A stretch of 64,000 nt of DNA from Thalassovita autumnalis (lineage in GTDB: Bacteria > Pseudomonadota > Alphaproteobacteria > Rhodobacterales > Rhodobacteraceae). This document shows, piece by piece, positions 7,381 through 15,687 of this stretch (the stretch's first letter is position 1; each line of letters starts with the position of its first letter). The notes under the pieces are model-generated. The model was not told the DNA's origin. It ran no database searches and saw nothing but the letters and a program-made list of their open reading frames with translations. Where the stretch lies: NCBI RefSeq assembly GCF_001458255.1, contig NZ_CYSB01000025.1:1-64000 (forward strand), written 5' to 3'. The position numbers and the translations under genes are program-made.

Positions 7381-10300
7381 ATGAGCACACGTCTCTCCAC
7401 AGGCGGCCGCCTTCTCAACAAGGACAAACAGGTCCGCTTTGCCTTTAACGGCAAGCAGTTCCACGGCTTCGAAGGCGACACGCTGGCCTCAGCCCTTTTG
7501 GCCAATGACCAGATGCTGGTGGGCCGCTCGTTCAAATACCACCGTCCGCGCGGCATCGTCGCCTCGGGCGCGGAAGAGCCGAACGCGCTGGTGGGCTTGG
7601 GCCTTGGCGCCAAGTTCGAACCGAACCAGCGCGCCACCACGACCGAGCTGTTTGACGGCCTGAACTGTTCCTCGCAGAACCACTGGCCCAGCCTGGAATT
7701 TGACATCGGCGCGGTAAACAACAAGTTGGCGCGGTTCTTCCCGGCTGGTTTCTATTACAAGACCTTCATGGCGCCGCGGGCGGCGTGGAAACACGTCTTT
7801 GAACCCATCGTGCGTCAGTCCGCCGGTCTGGGCCGGGTGCCGAAAGACCGTGATGCCGATCGCTATGAGCATTTCTATGCCTTCTTCGACGTTGCCGTGA
7901 TCGGCGGCGGTGTGGCGGGGCTGCAGGCCGCCTTGGCTGCGGCAGAGGCCGGCGCCAAGGTTCTGTTGATGGAACAGACCGCCCATTGGGGTGGCCGCGC
8001 GCCAGTGGATGGCGGCACCGTTGAAGGTGAGAAGGTTGATGACTTCATCGACGCCACAGTTGCCAAACTGCAGGCGATGGAAAACGTCACGCTCCGCACC
8101 CGTATGATGGGGGCAGGGGTCTATGACCACGGCTACCTGACGGGCTATGAACGTCTGACGGATCACACGCCGGATCAGGACGGCCCGCGGCATCGCCTGT
8201 GGCGCATCCGCGCCAGCCAGATCGTTACCGCCACCGGCGCCATCGAACGCCCCTTGAGCTTTGCGGGCAACGACATCCCCGGCGTTATGCTGGCCGGTGC
8301 CATGCGTGACTACATCGTCAACTACGGTGTCTCCTCCGGGGATCGTGTGGTTGTGGTCACCAACAACGATGACGCCTATCGCACCGCTTTCACGCTGAAA
8401 CGTCACGGGCTTGAGGTGCCGGTCATTCTGGATGCCCGCCCCGAAGGCGGCGGCAAGCTGGCCGAACTGGCCCGCGAACAGGGTTTCCGCGTCGAAAACG
8501 GCAAGGCGATCAGCAAGGTCAAAGGCGGCAAACGTGTCACCGGCGTTGCGATCTGCACGCAAGCTGGCGAAGGCGCGGTGCTGGAGGAAATCACCTGTGA
8601 CGCCGTGGCCATGTCCGGCGGCTGGTCGCCGGTGGTGCACCTGTGGTCCCATTGCGGTGGCAAGCTGACATGGGATGAGGCTCAGGCCCATTTCCGCCCC
8701 GATCCCAACCGTCCCCCATTGGGCGCCGAAGGGCAGGGGTTCGTCAAAGTGGCCGGTGCCGCCAACGGTGAATTTGACCTTGGCGCCATTCTGAAAGACG
8801 CCACTGAGGCAGGCCTCAGCGCCGTGACCGCGGCTGGCCTCAAACCTAAATCCAAAGCCGAAGCCCCCGCAGGCGAAACCCTGGCCGAGGCCAACCCCGC
8901 CGCTGTCTGGCTGATGCCACAGGGCGCCGGTCCGGCGCTGCGGATGAAGGCCTTCCTGGATTACCAGAACGACGTGAAGGTCTCTGACGTCATGCTGGCG
9001 GCGCAGGAAGGCTATGAAAGCGTTGAACACACCAAGCGTTACACCACGCTGGGCATGGCAACCGATCAGGGGAAATTGTCAAATATCAACGGCTTGGCCA
9101 CCCTTGCGCATTCGCTGAACGTGGACATTCCGCAGGTCGGAACCACCACCTTCCGCCCGCCCTATACCCCGATCTCAATGGGGGCCATTGCGGGTGAAGC
9201 GCGTGCGGAAACCTTCCAGCCGCTGCGCCGCACCCCGATGCACGACTGGCACGAAGAACAGAACGCCTTCTTTGAACCGGTGGGTCATTGGCGGCGCCCC
9301 TACTGCTACCCACGTCAGGGCGAAAGCCATGCCGAGGCGGTCAGCCGGGAAATCAACCAGACCCGCGCCGCGCTGGGGCTTTTGGATGCCTCGACCCTGG
9401 GCAAGATCATCGTCAAAGGCCCCGATGCGGGCAGGTTCCTCGACATGATGTACACCAACATGATGTCGACGCTGAAACCGGGCAAATGCCGCTACGGTTT
9501 GATGTGTAACGAAAACGGCTTCCTGATTGATGACGGGGTTGTGGCCCGCATTGATGAGGACACCTTCCTCTGCCACACCACCACCGGCGGGGCCGATCGC
9601 ATCCACGGTCACATGGAAGAATGGCTGCAAACCGAATGGTGGGATTGGAAGGTCTACACCGCCAATGTGACCGAGCAATATGCTCAGATCGCCGTGGTGG
9701 GTCCGAAGGCCCGTGAGGTGCTGGAAAAATTGGGTGGCATGGAAGTCTCCAAAGACGGTCTGAAGTTCATGGAATGGGCCGATGGCGAATTGGCGGGCAT
9801 CCCGGTGCGGGCGTACCGGATCTCCTTCTCAGGCGAATTGTCTTATGAAATTGCGGTGCCTGCTTCGCTGGGCCGCGCGCTCTGGGACAAGCTGCTGGAG
9901 GCGGGCGCAGAGTTCAACGTCATGCCCTACGGCACTGAGGCGCTGCACGTGATGCGGGCCGAAAAAGGCTTCATCATGATCGGGGACGAAACCGACGGCA
10001 CCGTGATCCCGCAGGATCTGGGGCTGAACTGGGCGATCTCGAAGAAGAAAGAGGACTTCCTTGGCAAACGCGCCCAGCTGCGCAGCCATATGGCCGATCC
10101 GAACCGCTGGAAACTGGTGGGTCTGGAAACGCTCGATGGCGCGGTGCTGCCCGATGGCGCCTATGTGCCCGCCAGCGGCAACAATGCCAACGGCCAGCGC
10201 AACACCCAGGGCCGCGTGACCTCGACCTATCACTCGCCAACACTGGGCAAAGGCATCGCTATGGCGCTGGTTCACAACGGGCCGGATCGCATGGGCGAGG

Positions 10301-10395
10301 TGCTGGAAATCCCTGGCACCGATGGCACAATCTACAAGGCGCGGATCTGCGATCCGGTCTTCTACGACAAGGACGGGGAGAAGCAGAATGTCTGA
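7381..10395 (+). CDS. soxA: sarcosine oxidase subunit alpha
   Basis: 1004-residue subunit. Domains in order: an N-terminal ferredoxin-like fold (VRFAFNGKQFHGFEGDTLAS, residues ~20-105) that lacks the cysteines of a true [2Fe-2S] protein; a Rossmann NAD-binding and FAD-like oxidoreductase region (VAVIGGGVAGLQAALAAAEA at ~172, and TATGAIERPLSFAGNDIPGV at ~285); and a C-terminal aminomethyltransferase (GcvT-like) tetrahydrofolate domain from ~residue 610. The last domain transfers the methyl-derived carbon to folate. An AAGGAGG site precedes the ATG. The 3' end overlaps soxG by 8 bases. Confidence 0.96.
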   Translation: MSTRLSTGGRLLNKDKQVRFAFNGKQFHGFEGDTLASALLANDQMLVGRSFKYHRPRGIVASGAEEPNALVGLGLGAKFEPNQRATTTELFDGLNCSSQNHWPSLEFDIGAVNNKLARFFPAGFYYKTFMAPRAAWKHVFEPIVRQSAGLGRVPKDRDADRYEHFYAFFDVAVIGGGVAGLQAALAAAEAGAKVLLMEQTAHWGGRAPVDGGTVEGEKVDDFIDATVAKLQAMENVTLRTRMMGAGVYDHGYLTGYERLTDHTPDQDGPRHRLWRIRASQIVTATGAIERPLSFAGNDIPGVMLAGAMRDYIVNYGVSSGDRVVVVTNNDDAYRTAFTLKRHGLEVPVILDARPEGGGKLAELAREQGFRVENGKAISKVKGGKRVTGVAICTQAGEGAVLEEITCDAVAMSGGWSPVVHLWSHCGGKLTWDEAQAHFRPDPNRPPLGAEGQGFVKVAGAANGEFDLGAILKDATEAGLSAVTAAGLKPKSKAEAPAGETLAEANPAAVWLMPQGAGPALRMKAFLDYQNDVKVSDVMLAAQEGYESVEHTKRYTTLGMATDQGKLSNINGLATLAHSLNVDIPQVGTTTFRPPYTPISMGAIAGEARAETFQPLRRTPMHDWHEEQNAFFEPVGHWRRPYCYPRQGESHAEAVSREINQTRAALGLLDASTLGKIIVKGPDAGRFLDMMYTNMMSTLKPGKCRYGLMCNENGFLIDDGVVARIDEDTFLCHTTTGGADRIHGHMEEWLQTEWWDWKVYTANVTEQYAQIAVVGPKAREVLEKLGGMEVSKDGLKFMEWADGELAGIPVRAYRISFSGELSYEIAVPASLGRALWDKLLEAGAEFNVMPYGTEALHVMRAEKGFIMIGDETDGTVIPQDLGLNWAISKKKEDFLGKRAQLRSHMADPNRWKLVGLETLDGAVLPDGAYVPASGNNANGQRNTQGRVTSTYHSPTLGKGIAMALVHNGPDRMGEVLEIPGTDGTIYKARICDPVFYDKDGEKQNV

Positions 10396-10969
10396 GGCCC
10401 TGCTGAAAACCGCGCTCTCGGGCGCATCATCTGACGGCTTTGTGCGGGTTGAGGAACTTGGCCCGCAGGGCATGATCACCCTGCGCGGGGATTTCGACAG
10501 CGCAGGCTTTGCCGCTGCGGTGAAAAAGGCCGTGGGCCTGGCACTGCCGAAACAGCGCAAGATCTCCACCGGCAAAGGCGGCTCAGTTGCCTGGATGTCG
10601 CCGGATGAACTGCTGGTCCTGGTCGATTACGATCAGGTCGGCGCCACGGTGGCAAAGCTGAACGCCGCACTGGAAGGTGAACATGCGCTGGTTGCGGATG
10701 TGTCCGATGCCCGCGCCTTCTTCCGCCTTTCCGGCGCGGATGGGGCGGTGCGCGACGTGATGGCGAAACTGGCACCGGTCGATTTCAGCCCCGCCGCCTT
10801 TGGCAAGGGCGACATCCGCCGTTCCCGCCTGGCGCAGGTGGCCGGTGCCTTCTGGACCCCGGAAGAGGGTGTGATGCAGGTGATCTGTTTCCGCTCCGTG
10901 GCGCAATACACCTTCGATCTGCTGAGCGTTTCAGCAGAAACAGGGGGTGAGGTCGGCCACTTCGGCTAA
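10388..10969 (+). CDS. soxG: sarcosine oxidase subunit gamma
   Basis: 193-residue small subunit with a degenerate GcvT-like fold that pairs with the alpha subunit in the heterotetramer. Recognisable stretches are MITLRGDF, WMSPDELLVLVDY, DVSDARAFFRLSGA and CFRSVAQYTFDLL. The ATG at 10388 overlaps the end of soxA, so translation is probably coupled; an upstream in-frame start at 10322 would lie inside soxA. Last gene of the operon, followed by a strong terminator. No glyA or folate gene follows, unlike the classical corynebacterial locus. Confidence 0.94.
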   Translation: MSEALLKTALSGASSDGFVRVEELGPQGMITLRGDFDSAGFAAAVKKAVGLALPKQRKISTGKGGSVAWMSPDELLVLVDYDQVGATVAKLNAALEGEHALVADVSDARAFFRLSGADGAVRDVMAKLAPVDFSPAAFGKGDIRRSRLAQVAGAFWTPEEGVMQVICFRSVAQYTFDLLSVSAETGGEVGHFG

Positions 10970-10999
10970 ACGCCCTCCGCCACCACTATAGCACCCAAG

Positions 11000-11045
11000 C
11001 CCTGCCTGCGTGAGATCCACTCACACCTTACAGGCAGGGTTTTTT
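11000..11045 (+). terminator. intrinsic terminator of the sox operon
   Basis: CCCTGCCTG at 11000-11008 pairs with CAGGCAGGG at 11031-11039, with an inner GTGAG/CTCAC stem, followed by TTTTTT. Confidence 0.85.
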
Positions 11046-11072
11046 GCGGCGTACCCCTGCTGGCGCTTTTTC

Positions 11073-11134
11073 CCTTTTATCGTTCCTGAAATACTCCGGG
11101 GGAATTGGCCGGCAGGCCAAGGGGGCAGCGCCCC
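11073..11134 (-). repeat. dispersed core repeat with GC hairpin, locus 2
   Basis: On the minus strand the core GAGTATTTCAGGAAC... occupies 11096-11073, preceded by GC-rich inverted repeats (GGGGCGCTGCCCCC at 11134-11121 and a GGCCtgccGGCC hairpin). It lies in the 313-base gap between soxG and sodB, which otherwise holds the sox terminator and a probable sodB promoter. Confidence 0.7.
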
Positions 11135-11212
11135 AAAGCGCGTTTGATCGTAGGGGGCAGCCATTGTTTCGCCAGCGCTCAGAGATTGTGCGGAAAAACC
11201 TGACCCAAACGC

Positions 11213-11242
11213 TTGACCTTTCGGCGTGAGTTGTCACATCTA
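11213..11242 (+). promoter_or_regulatory. possible sodB promoter
   Basis: TTGACC at 11213 and CATCTA at 11237 are spaced 18 bases apart and lie about 40 bases before the sodB start. The -10 match is poor, so this is a weak call based on position and the -35 box. Confidence 0.3.
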
Positions 11243-11282
11243 GGGCCAACGGAAACTTGCAAAAAGAACAGGGAGCATCCCC

Positions 11283-11885
11283 ATGGCATTTGAACTTCCC
11301 GACCTTCCCTACGCGCACGACGCTCTGGCCGATCTGGGCATGTCTGCAGAGACGATGGAATACCACCACGACCTGCACCACAACGCCTATGTTGTGAACG
11401 GCAACAAGCTGATCGAAGGCACCGAGTGGGCGGATAAATCCCTGGAAGAGATCATTGTTGGCACCTATGACGCCAATGCAGTTGCCCAGAACGGCATCTT
11501 CAACAACATCTCGCAGCTGTGGAACCACAACCAGTTCTGGGAAATGATGGGCCCGAACGGCAACGCCATGCCGGGTGAGCTGGAAAAAGCCATCGTTGAA
11601 AGCTTTGGTTCGGTTGACGCCTTCAAATCCGAATTTGCTGCTGCTGGCGCTGGCCAGTTCGGCTCGGGCTGGGCCTGGCTGGTGAAAGACAAAGACGGTT
11701 CGCTGAAAGTGACCAAGACCGAAAACGGTGTGAACCCGCTGTGCTTCGGCCAGACCGCGCTGCTGGGCTGCGACGTGTGGGAACATTCCTACTACATCGA
11801 CTTCCGCAACAAGCGCCCGGCTTACCTGGATAACTTCCTGAACAAGCTGGTGAACTGGGAAAACGTTGCATCGCGTCTGGGCTAA
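11283..11885 (+). CDS. sodB: superoxide dismutase, Fe/Mn family
   Basis: 200-residue enzyme converting superoxide to oxygen and H2O2. All four metal ligands are present: His28 (MEYHHDLHH), His82 (LWNHNQFW), Asp164 and His168 (CDVWEHSYYID). The Gln-bearing GSGWAWLV segment and overall similarity to bacterial FeSOD favour iron, but metal choice is not certain. An AGGGAGC ribosome-binding site precedes the ATG. Single-gene unit with its own terminator. It follows the H2O2-producing sarcosine oxidase operon, which may be chance. Confidence 0.95.
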   Translation: MAFELPDLPYAHDALADLGMSAETMEYHHDLHHNAYVVNGNKLIEGTEWADKSLEEIIVGTYDANAVAQNGIFNNISQLWNHNQFWEMMGPNGNAMPGELEKAIVESFGSVDAFKSEFAAAGAGQFGSGWAWLVKDKDGSLKVTKTENGVNPLCFGQTALLGCDVWEHSYYIDFRNKRPAYLDNFLNKLVNWENVASRLG

Positions 11886-11908
11886 GCCTTAATCGTTGCA
11901 TCTGAGTT

Positions 11909-11946
11909 TGAGCGCCCTGCCTTTGGTGGGGCGCTTTTCTTTTGTG
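11909..11946 (+). terminator. intrinsic terminator of sodB
   Basis: GAGCGCCC and GGGGCGCTTTTCTTTT form a stem with a 10-base loop and a T-rich tail. Confidence 0.8.
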
Positions 11947-12092
11947 AGGTGGCGGAATGGGGGCAGGGCAGCGTATCGGTGGGGTCCAAGTGTGATCCGC
12001 TGTGACCCGTGAAATTGTATCCAATCCGGTCGATTTCGCTTGCACAACAGTTGATCAAATCAGAATGTCTGCGGGCGAAGGAGAGCCCTCAG

Positions 12093-13007
12093 ATGACCGC
12101 CAATCCCCAAGACACTGCCACCGACAACTCTGCCGCAAAACTGGGCGTTCTGGCGCTGGTGTCGGCCTGTGTGGTCTGGGGCCTGTCGGGGCTGTTTTAC
12201 AAGCTGCTGTCGCATCTGCCGCCCTTGCAGGTGCTCAGCCACCGGACGCTGTGGTCTTGTGTGTTTTTTGCCCTTGTCCTGCTGGTGCAGGGCCGTCTGC
12301 ATTTGGTGGGCGGGGTTCTGCGTCAGCCGCGTCAAACCCTTACGTTGCTGGTGGCAGCGCTGATGATCGGTGCCAATTGGTTCATGTTCATCCTGTCTAT
12401 TCAGGTTGGCAAAGCCACCGAAGCATCCTTGGGCTATTACATCTTCCCGCTGGTCTCGGTCCTGATGGGGGTGGTGTTTTTCCGCGAACGTCTGGGGCGG
12501 TTGCAATGGGGGGCGGTGGCGCTGGCGGTTCTGGCTGTCTCGATCCTGGCCTGGGGCTTGGGCGTTGCGCCCTGGGTGTCGCTGCTGATCGCGGTGACCT
12601 TCGGCCTTTACGGTGTGATCAAAAAGAAGCTGACGCTGGGCCCGGTCGTCTCGGTTACGGTTGAGGTTTTGCTGCTCAGCCCGGTGGCGCTGATCATTCT
12701 GTGGCAGGTCTGGGCCGGGGGCGGGTCGGTCTGGGGCAATGGGGCGCGGGACATCGCATTGCTGATGATCTCAGGTCCGCTGACCGCAACACCGCTGATC
12801 CTGTTTTCCTTTGCCACCAAGCGCGTTCAACTGGCGACGGTGGGGCTGGTGCAATATCTGAACCCAACGCTGCAGTTTCTGGTGGCCACACTGGTCTTTG
12901 CCGAACCCTTTGGGCCGTGGCACGCCATTGCCTTCCCGATCATCTGGGCGGCGCTGGCGCTTTACAGCGGGGCGAGCCTTTGGCAGGCCCGCCGCACTGG
13001 CGGGTAA
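12093..13007 (+). CDS. rarD: RarD-type EamA family exporter
   Basis: 304-residue inner-membrane transporter of the drug/metabolite superfamily with about ten hydrophobic helices and two EamA halves. The start of helix 1 (VLALVSACVVWGLSGLFYKLL) with HRTLWSCVFF and the YYIFPLVSVLMGVVFFRERL segment are typical of RarD. Substrates of RarD proteins are poorly defined (the E. coli protein is named for chloramphenicol sensitivity). The ATG at 12093 has AAGGAGAG just upstream; an earlier in-frame ATG at 12009 would add 28 non-homologous residues. Confidence 0.85.
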   Translation: MTANPQDTATDNSAAKLGVLALVSACVVWGLSGLFYKLLSHLPPLQVLSHRTLWSCVFFALVLLVQGRLHLVGGVLRQPRQTLTLLVAALMIGANWFMFILSIQVGKATEASLGYYIFPLVSVLMGVVFFRERLGRLQWGAVALAVLAVSILAWGLGVAPWVSLLIAVTFGLYGVIKKKLTLGPVVSVTVEVLLLSPVALIILWQVWAGGGSVWGNGARDIALLMISGPLTATPLILFSFATKRVQLATVGLVQYLNPTLQFLVATLVFAEPFGPWHAIAFPIIWAALALYSGASLWQARRTGG

Positions 13008-13025
13008 TCTCTGGCTGAGTGTGCC

Positions 13026-13580
13026 TCAGGCGGGCAGGGCGCTTTTTAGTCCTACTACCAGCTCCTCTGGGGTGGCGACCGTGCGGATCAGTTCCCGCAG
13101 GGACTGGCTGGCAAACCCCTGCGCGATCACATGATCGATCAGCGCCACAAGAGGGTCCCAGAACCCATTGGTGTTCAAAAGGAAAATAGGTTTCTGGTGC
13201 AGCTGCAACTGGCGCCATGTCAGCACTTCAAAGAACTCATCCAATGAACCTGCACCACCGGGCAGAACCACAATTGCATCGCAGTTCATGAACATGACTT
13301 TTTTGCGCTCATGCATATTTTCGGTGATCACAAAGCTCGACAGATCGGTCTTGCCGACCTCTGCTTTCATCAAGTGGGTGGGGATCACGCCGAAGGTTTC
13401 GCCGCCCGCGGTCTGGGCCGCACGGGCCACTGTGCCCATCAGGCCGACATCACCAGCGCCATAAACCAGCCGCCAGTTGTTATGCGCTAACGCATGGCCC
13501 ACTTCTTCGGCAGCGGCGCTATAGGCCGTGTCATTCCCGGGACGGGAGCCACAAAAGACGCAAACGGAAGGGGTAATCAT
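13026..13580 (-). CDS. LOG-family (TIGR00730) nucleotide phosphoribohydrolase
   Basis: 184-residue Rossmann-fold protein of the lysine decarboxylase-like/LOG family. It has CVFCGSRPGND at the N-terminus, VYGAGDVGLMG, and the active-site motif LPGGAGSLDEFFEVLTW (the PGGxGT/SxxE signature). Plant and bacterial members cleave ribose 5-phosphate from cytokinin nucleotides or AMP-like substrates; the natural substrate in this organism is unknown. The ATG at 13580 is chosen because the upstream open frame runs into the LysM gene on the other strand. Convergent with rarD and divergent from the LysM gene. Confidence 0.9.
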   Translation of the reverse strand: MITPSVCVFCGSRPGNDTAYSAAAEEVGHALAHNNWRLVYGAGDVGLMGTVARAAQTAGGETFGVIPTHLMKAEVGKTDLSSFVITENMHERKKVMFMNCDAIVVLPGGAGSLDEFFEVLTWRQLQLHQKPIFLLNTNGFWDPLVALIDHVIAQGFASQSLRELIRTVATPEELVVGLKSALPA

Positions 13581-13699
13581 CTTGATTTTCCTATGACAAT
13601 CGTGCTTGTGACCTCTGATACCCTTGTTCAAGGGGCTGCTCAACTGCTCTGATCTGCTGATTTCCACGTCAGAGCGGCGGGCTTGGGGGAAGGAAAAAG

Positions 13700-15436
13700 A
13701 TGACCAAAGAAACCGGGGCGGCCGCGGGCCAACCACTCATTCTGTACGGTGCCGGGGCGGCTGTGGCTCTGGTGGCGGCGCTTTTTGGCTTGGGCGTATT
13801 TGACCGCGAAGACCCTGCCAATGTCACTGAGGAACCGGCGACGGCGACGCCAGTAGAAACCGCGCCTATTGAGACCACACCGGTGGAAACTGCGGATGCG
13901 GCTGAAACGCCGGCGCAGTCTGAGCCTGCGGAAACGCCGGAACCCGCACCTGAGCCAGCGCCAGAACCCGCAACGGAGACGACAGAGGCGGCAGAGGCCA
14001 CGCCTGAAGAACCCACACCCGAAGCTGCGCCCGTCCTGCCAGACGCCCCCAGCTTTGACGTGGTCCGGATTGAGGCCGATGGCACCACATTGGTTGCCGG
14101 TCAGGCCGTCAGCGGCAGCGACGTGGATATTCTGTTGAATGAAGTGGTGATCCACACGGCCCAGCCCGGGTCTGATGGAAAATTCGCCGCCTTCCTGTCT
14201 ATCGAAACCTCGGATCAGCCGCGTGTGATGGCGCTGCTGCTGCGTCTTGGCGATGTCTCCGTGCGCTCAACCGATCAGGTGATCATCGCACCGGCGCCAA
14301 CCGTTGTGGCTGAGGCCGCAGAGGTGGCAACGCCTGAGACCGCTGTTGAAACTGCTGAGGCAGCCACGGCTGAAGTGACAACGGCTGAGACCCCGGCAGA
14401 GGCGGCACCAGAGGTCGCGCAGGAAGCCCCGGAAACCCCAGTTGTGACATCGGTTGAGACCCCTGCGGAGGCTGCGGCGGTCGAAACGGCGGAGGCTGCG
14501 GAAGCGGTCACCGAAACCCCGGCAGAGCCTGTGGCAACCCCGGACACCCCGGTTGAGACCGCAGCGGTGGAGGTCACGCCAGAACCTGCGCCTGAAACTC
14601 CTGCTGAGGCTCCGACTGAAGTACCCGCAGAACCTGCCGCTGATGCTGTCGCTCAGACCCCGGCGGTCACCCCTGCGCCGGAACCCGAAACCACCGTTGT
14701 GGCTGAGGCTCAGGTTGCCCCGGAAGAAAGCGCAGAAGCCCAGACACCGGCCACCGAAAGCGCGGCACCTACAGCATCTGAGACCCCCGCCAGCGCCGAA
14801 ACCCCGGCAGCCGACGCCGAACCTCAGCCCGCCCCGCAACCCGTTGCGGAAGATGCCGAACCCGCAGCCCCCGTGGTGATCATCGCGGGTGATGATGGCG
14901 TCAAAGTGGTGCAGCCCGCAGCTGCGGCTGAGGCCAGCGCCTTGGTTCTGGATGCCATCAGCTACAGCGAAACGGGTGCGGTGGAACTGACCGGCCGTGG
15001 CGCCGCTAGCGCCTTCCTGCGCGTCTACCTCAGCAACGCTGCTGTGGGGGAGGGCCGTGTTGGTGACAGTGGTAGCTGGACGCTGGTGCTCAATGACATT
15101 GCACCGGGCATCTACACCCTGCGTGTGGATCAGCTGGACGGTGAGGGCAAAGTGACCTCACGTGTAGAAACCCCGTTCAAACGCGAGGCCGAGGAAACCA
15201 TCGTCGCCGCCAATACCGACAGCGGCGCTCAGCCAACAGCGGCCGATCCCGATGCCAGCCCCAGCGTGCCGCCGGTGCGTGTGGTGACGGTGCAGCCGGG
15301 CAATACGCTCTGGGCGATTGCGCGTGACGCTTACGGGGACGGGATCCTGTATGTGCGGGTCTTTGAGGCCAACCGTGGCCTGATCCGGGATCCGGACTTG
15401 ATTTATCCGGGCCAGATCTTCACCGTGCCGGAATAA
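13700..15436 (+). CDS. LysM domain protein with long Pro/Thr/Glu/Ala-rich region
   Basis: 578-residue envelope protein. One hydrophobic segment near the N-terminus ([22 protein letters not shown]) is likely an uncleaved anchor. Two low-complexity stretches rich in E, T, P, A and V (residues ~40-110 and ~200-395) surround a first Ig-like beta domain (residues ~113-190). A second Ig-like domain lies at ~410-490 and a C-terminal LysM at ~530-578 ([18 protein letters not shown]...[17 protein letters not shown]). LysM binds peptidoglycan. The acidic spacer probably spans the periplasm. The repetitive GAA/CCG codons explain long open frames on the other strand, which are not genes. Confidence 0.87.
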   Translation: MTKETGAAAGQPLILYGAGAAVALVAALFGLGVFDREDPANVTEEPATATPVETAPIETTPVETADAAETPAQSEPAETPEPAPEPAPEPATETTEAAEATPEEPTPEAAPVLPDAPSFDVVRIEADGTTLVAGQAVSGSDVDILLNEVVIHTAQPGSDGKFAAFLSIETSDQPRVMALLLRLGDVSVRSTDQVIIAPAPTVVAEAAEVATPETAVETAEAATAEVTTAETPAEAAPEVAQEAPETPVVTSVETPAEAAAVETAEAAEAVTETPAEPVATPDTPVETAAVEVTPEPAPETPAEAPTEVPAEPAADAVAQTPAVTPAPEPETTVVAEAQVAPEESAEAQTPATESAAPTASETPASAETPAADAEPQPAPQPVAEDAEPAAPVVIIAGDDGVKVVQPAAAAEASALVLDAISYSETGAVELTGRGAASAFLRVYLSNAAVGEGRVGDSGSWTLVLNDIAPGIYTLRVDQLDGEGKVTSRVETPFKREAEETIVAANTDSGAQPTAADPDASPSVPPVRVVTVQPGNTLWAIARDAYGDGILYVRVFEANRGLIRDPDLIYPGQIFTVPE

Positions 15437-15484
15437 GCGCCAGCTTGGTCTGACAAACGATGGCCCGCAACGGCCCGAAAACCT

Positions 15485-15516
15485 AAGAGCCGTCCCATTG
15501 GGGCGGCTCTTCCTCT
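15485..15516 (+). terminator. probable terminator after the LysM gene
   Basis: AAGAGCCG at 15485-15492 pairs with CGGCTCTT at 15504-15511 with an inner CCC/GGG. The tail is only moderately T-rich. Confidence 0.55.
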
Positions 15517-15687
15517 GTTTGGGGAACCGCAAAAACAGCGAACTTAGCCCCACTGGCGTATGGTTTTTGTCGGGTATGCGTCGATGAAGCCCCCGCTGCG
15601 CATCTGTGCAGGGCAAAGAAAAGGCCCCTCTACTGGTCAAACACCGCATGCTCCCCTATTTTTGTGTGCCAGCCAGAAAGGACCCAC

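Noticed and set aside
7440-7700. [2Fe-2S] ferredoxin domain in SoxA
   Set aside because: The fold resembles ferredoxin but the four cluster cysteines are missing, as is usual for SoxA.
11000-11885. Functional coupling of sodB to sarcosine oxidase
   Set aside because: A terminator, a repeat and a separate promoter region lie between them; adjacency alone is weak evidence, and SOD does not remove H2O2.
14267-14839. 190-codon minus-strand frame rich in R, G, C and F inside the LysM gene
   Set aside because: Produced by the Pro/Thr/Glu-rich low-complexity coding on the other strand.
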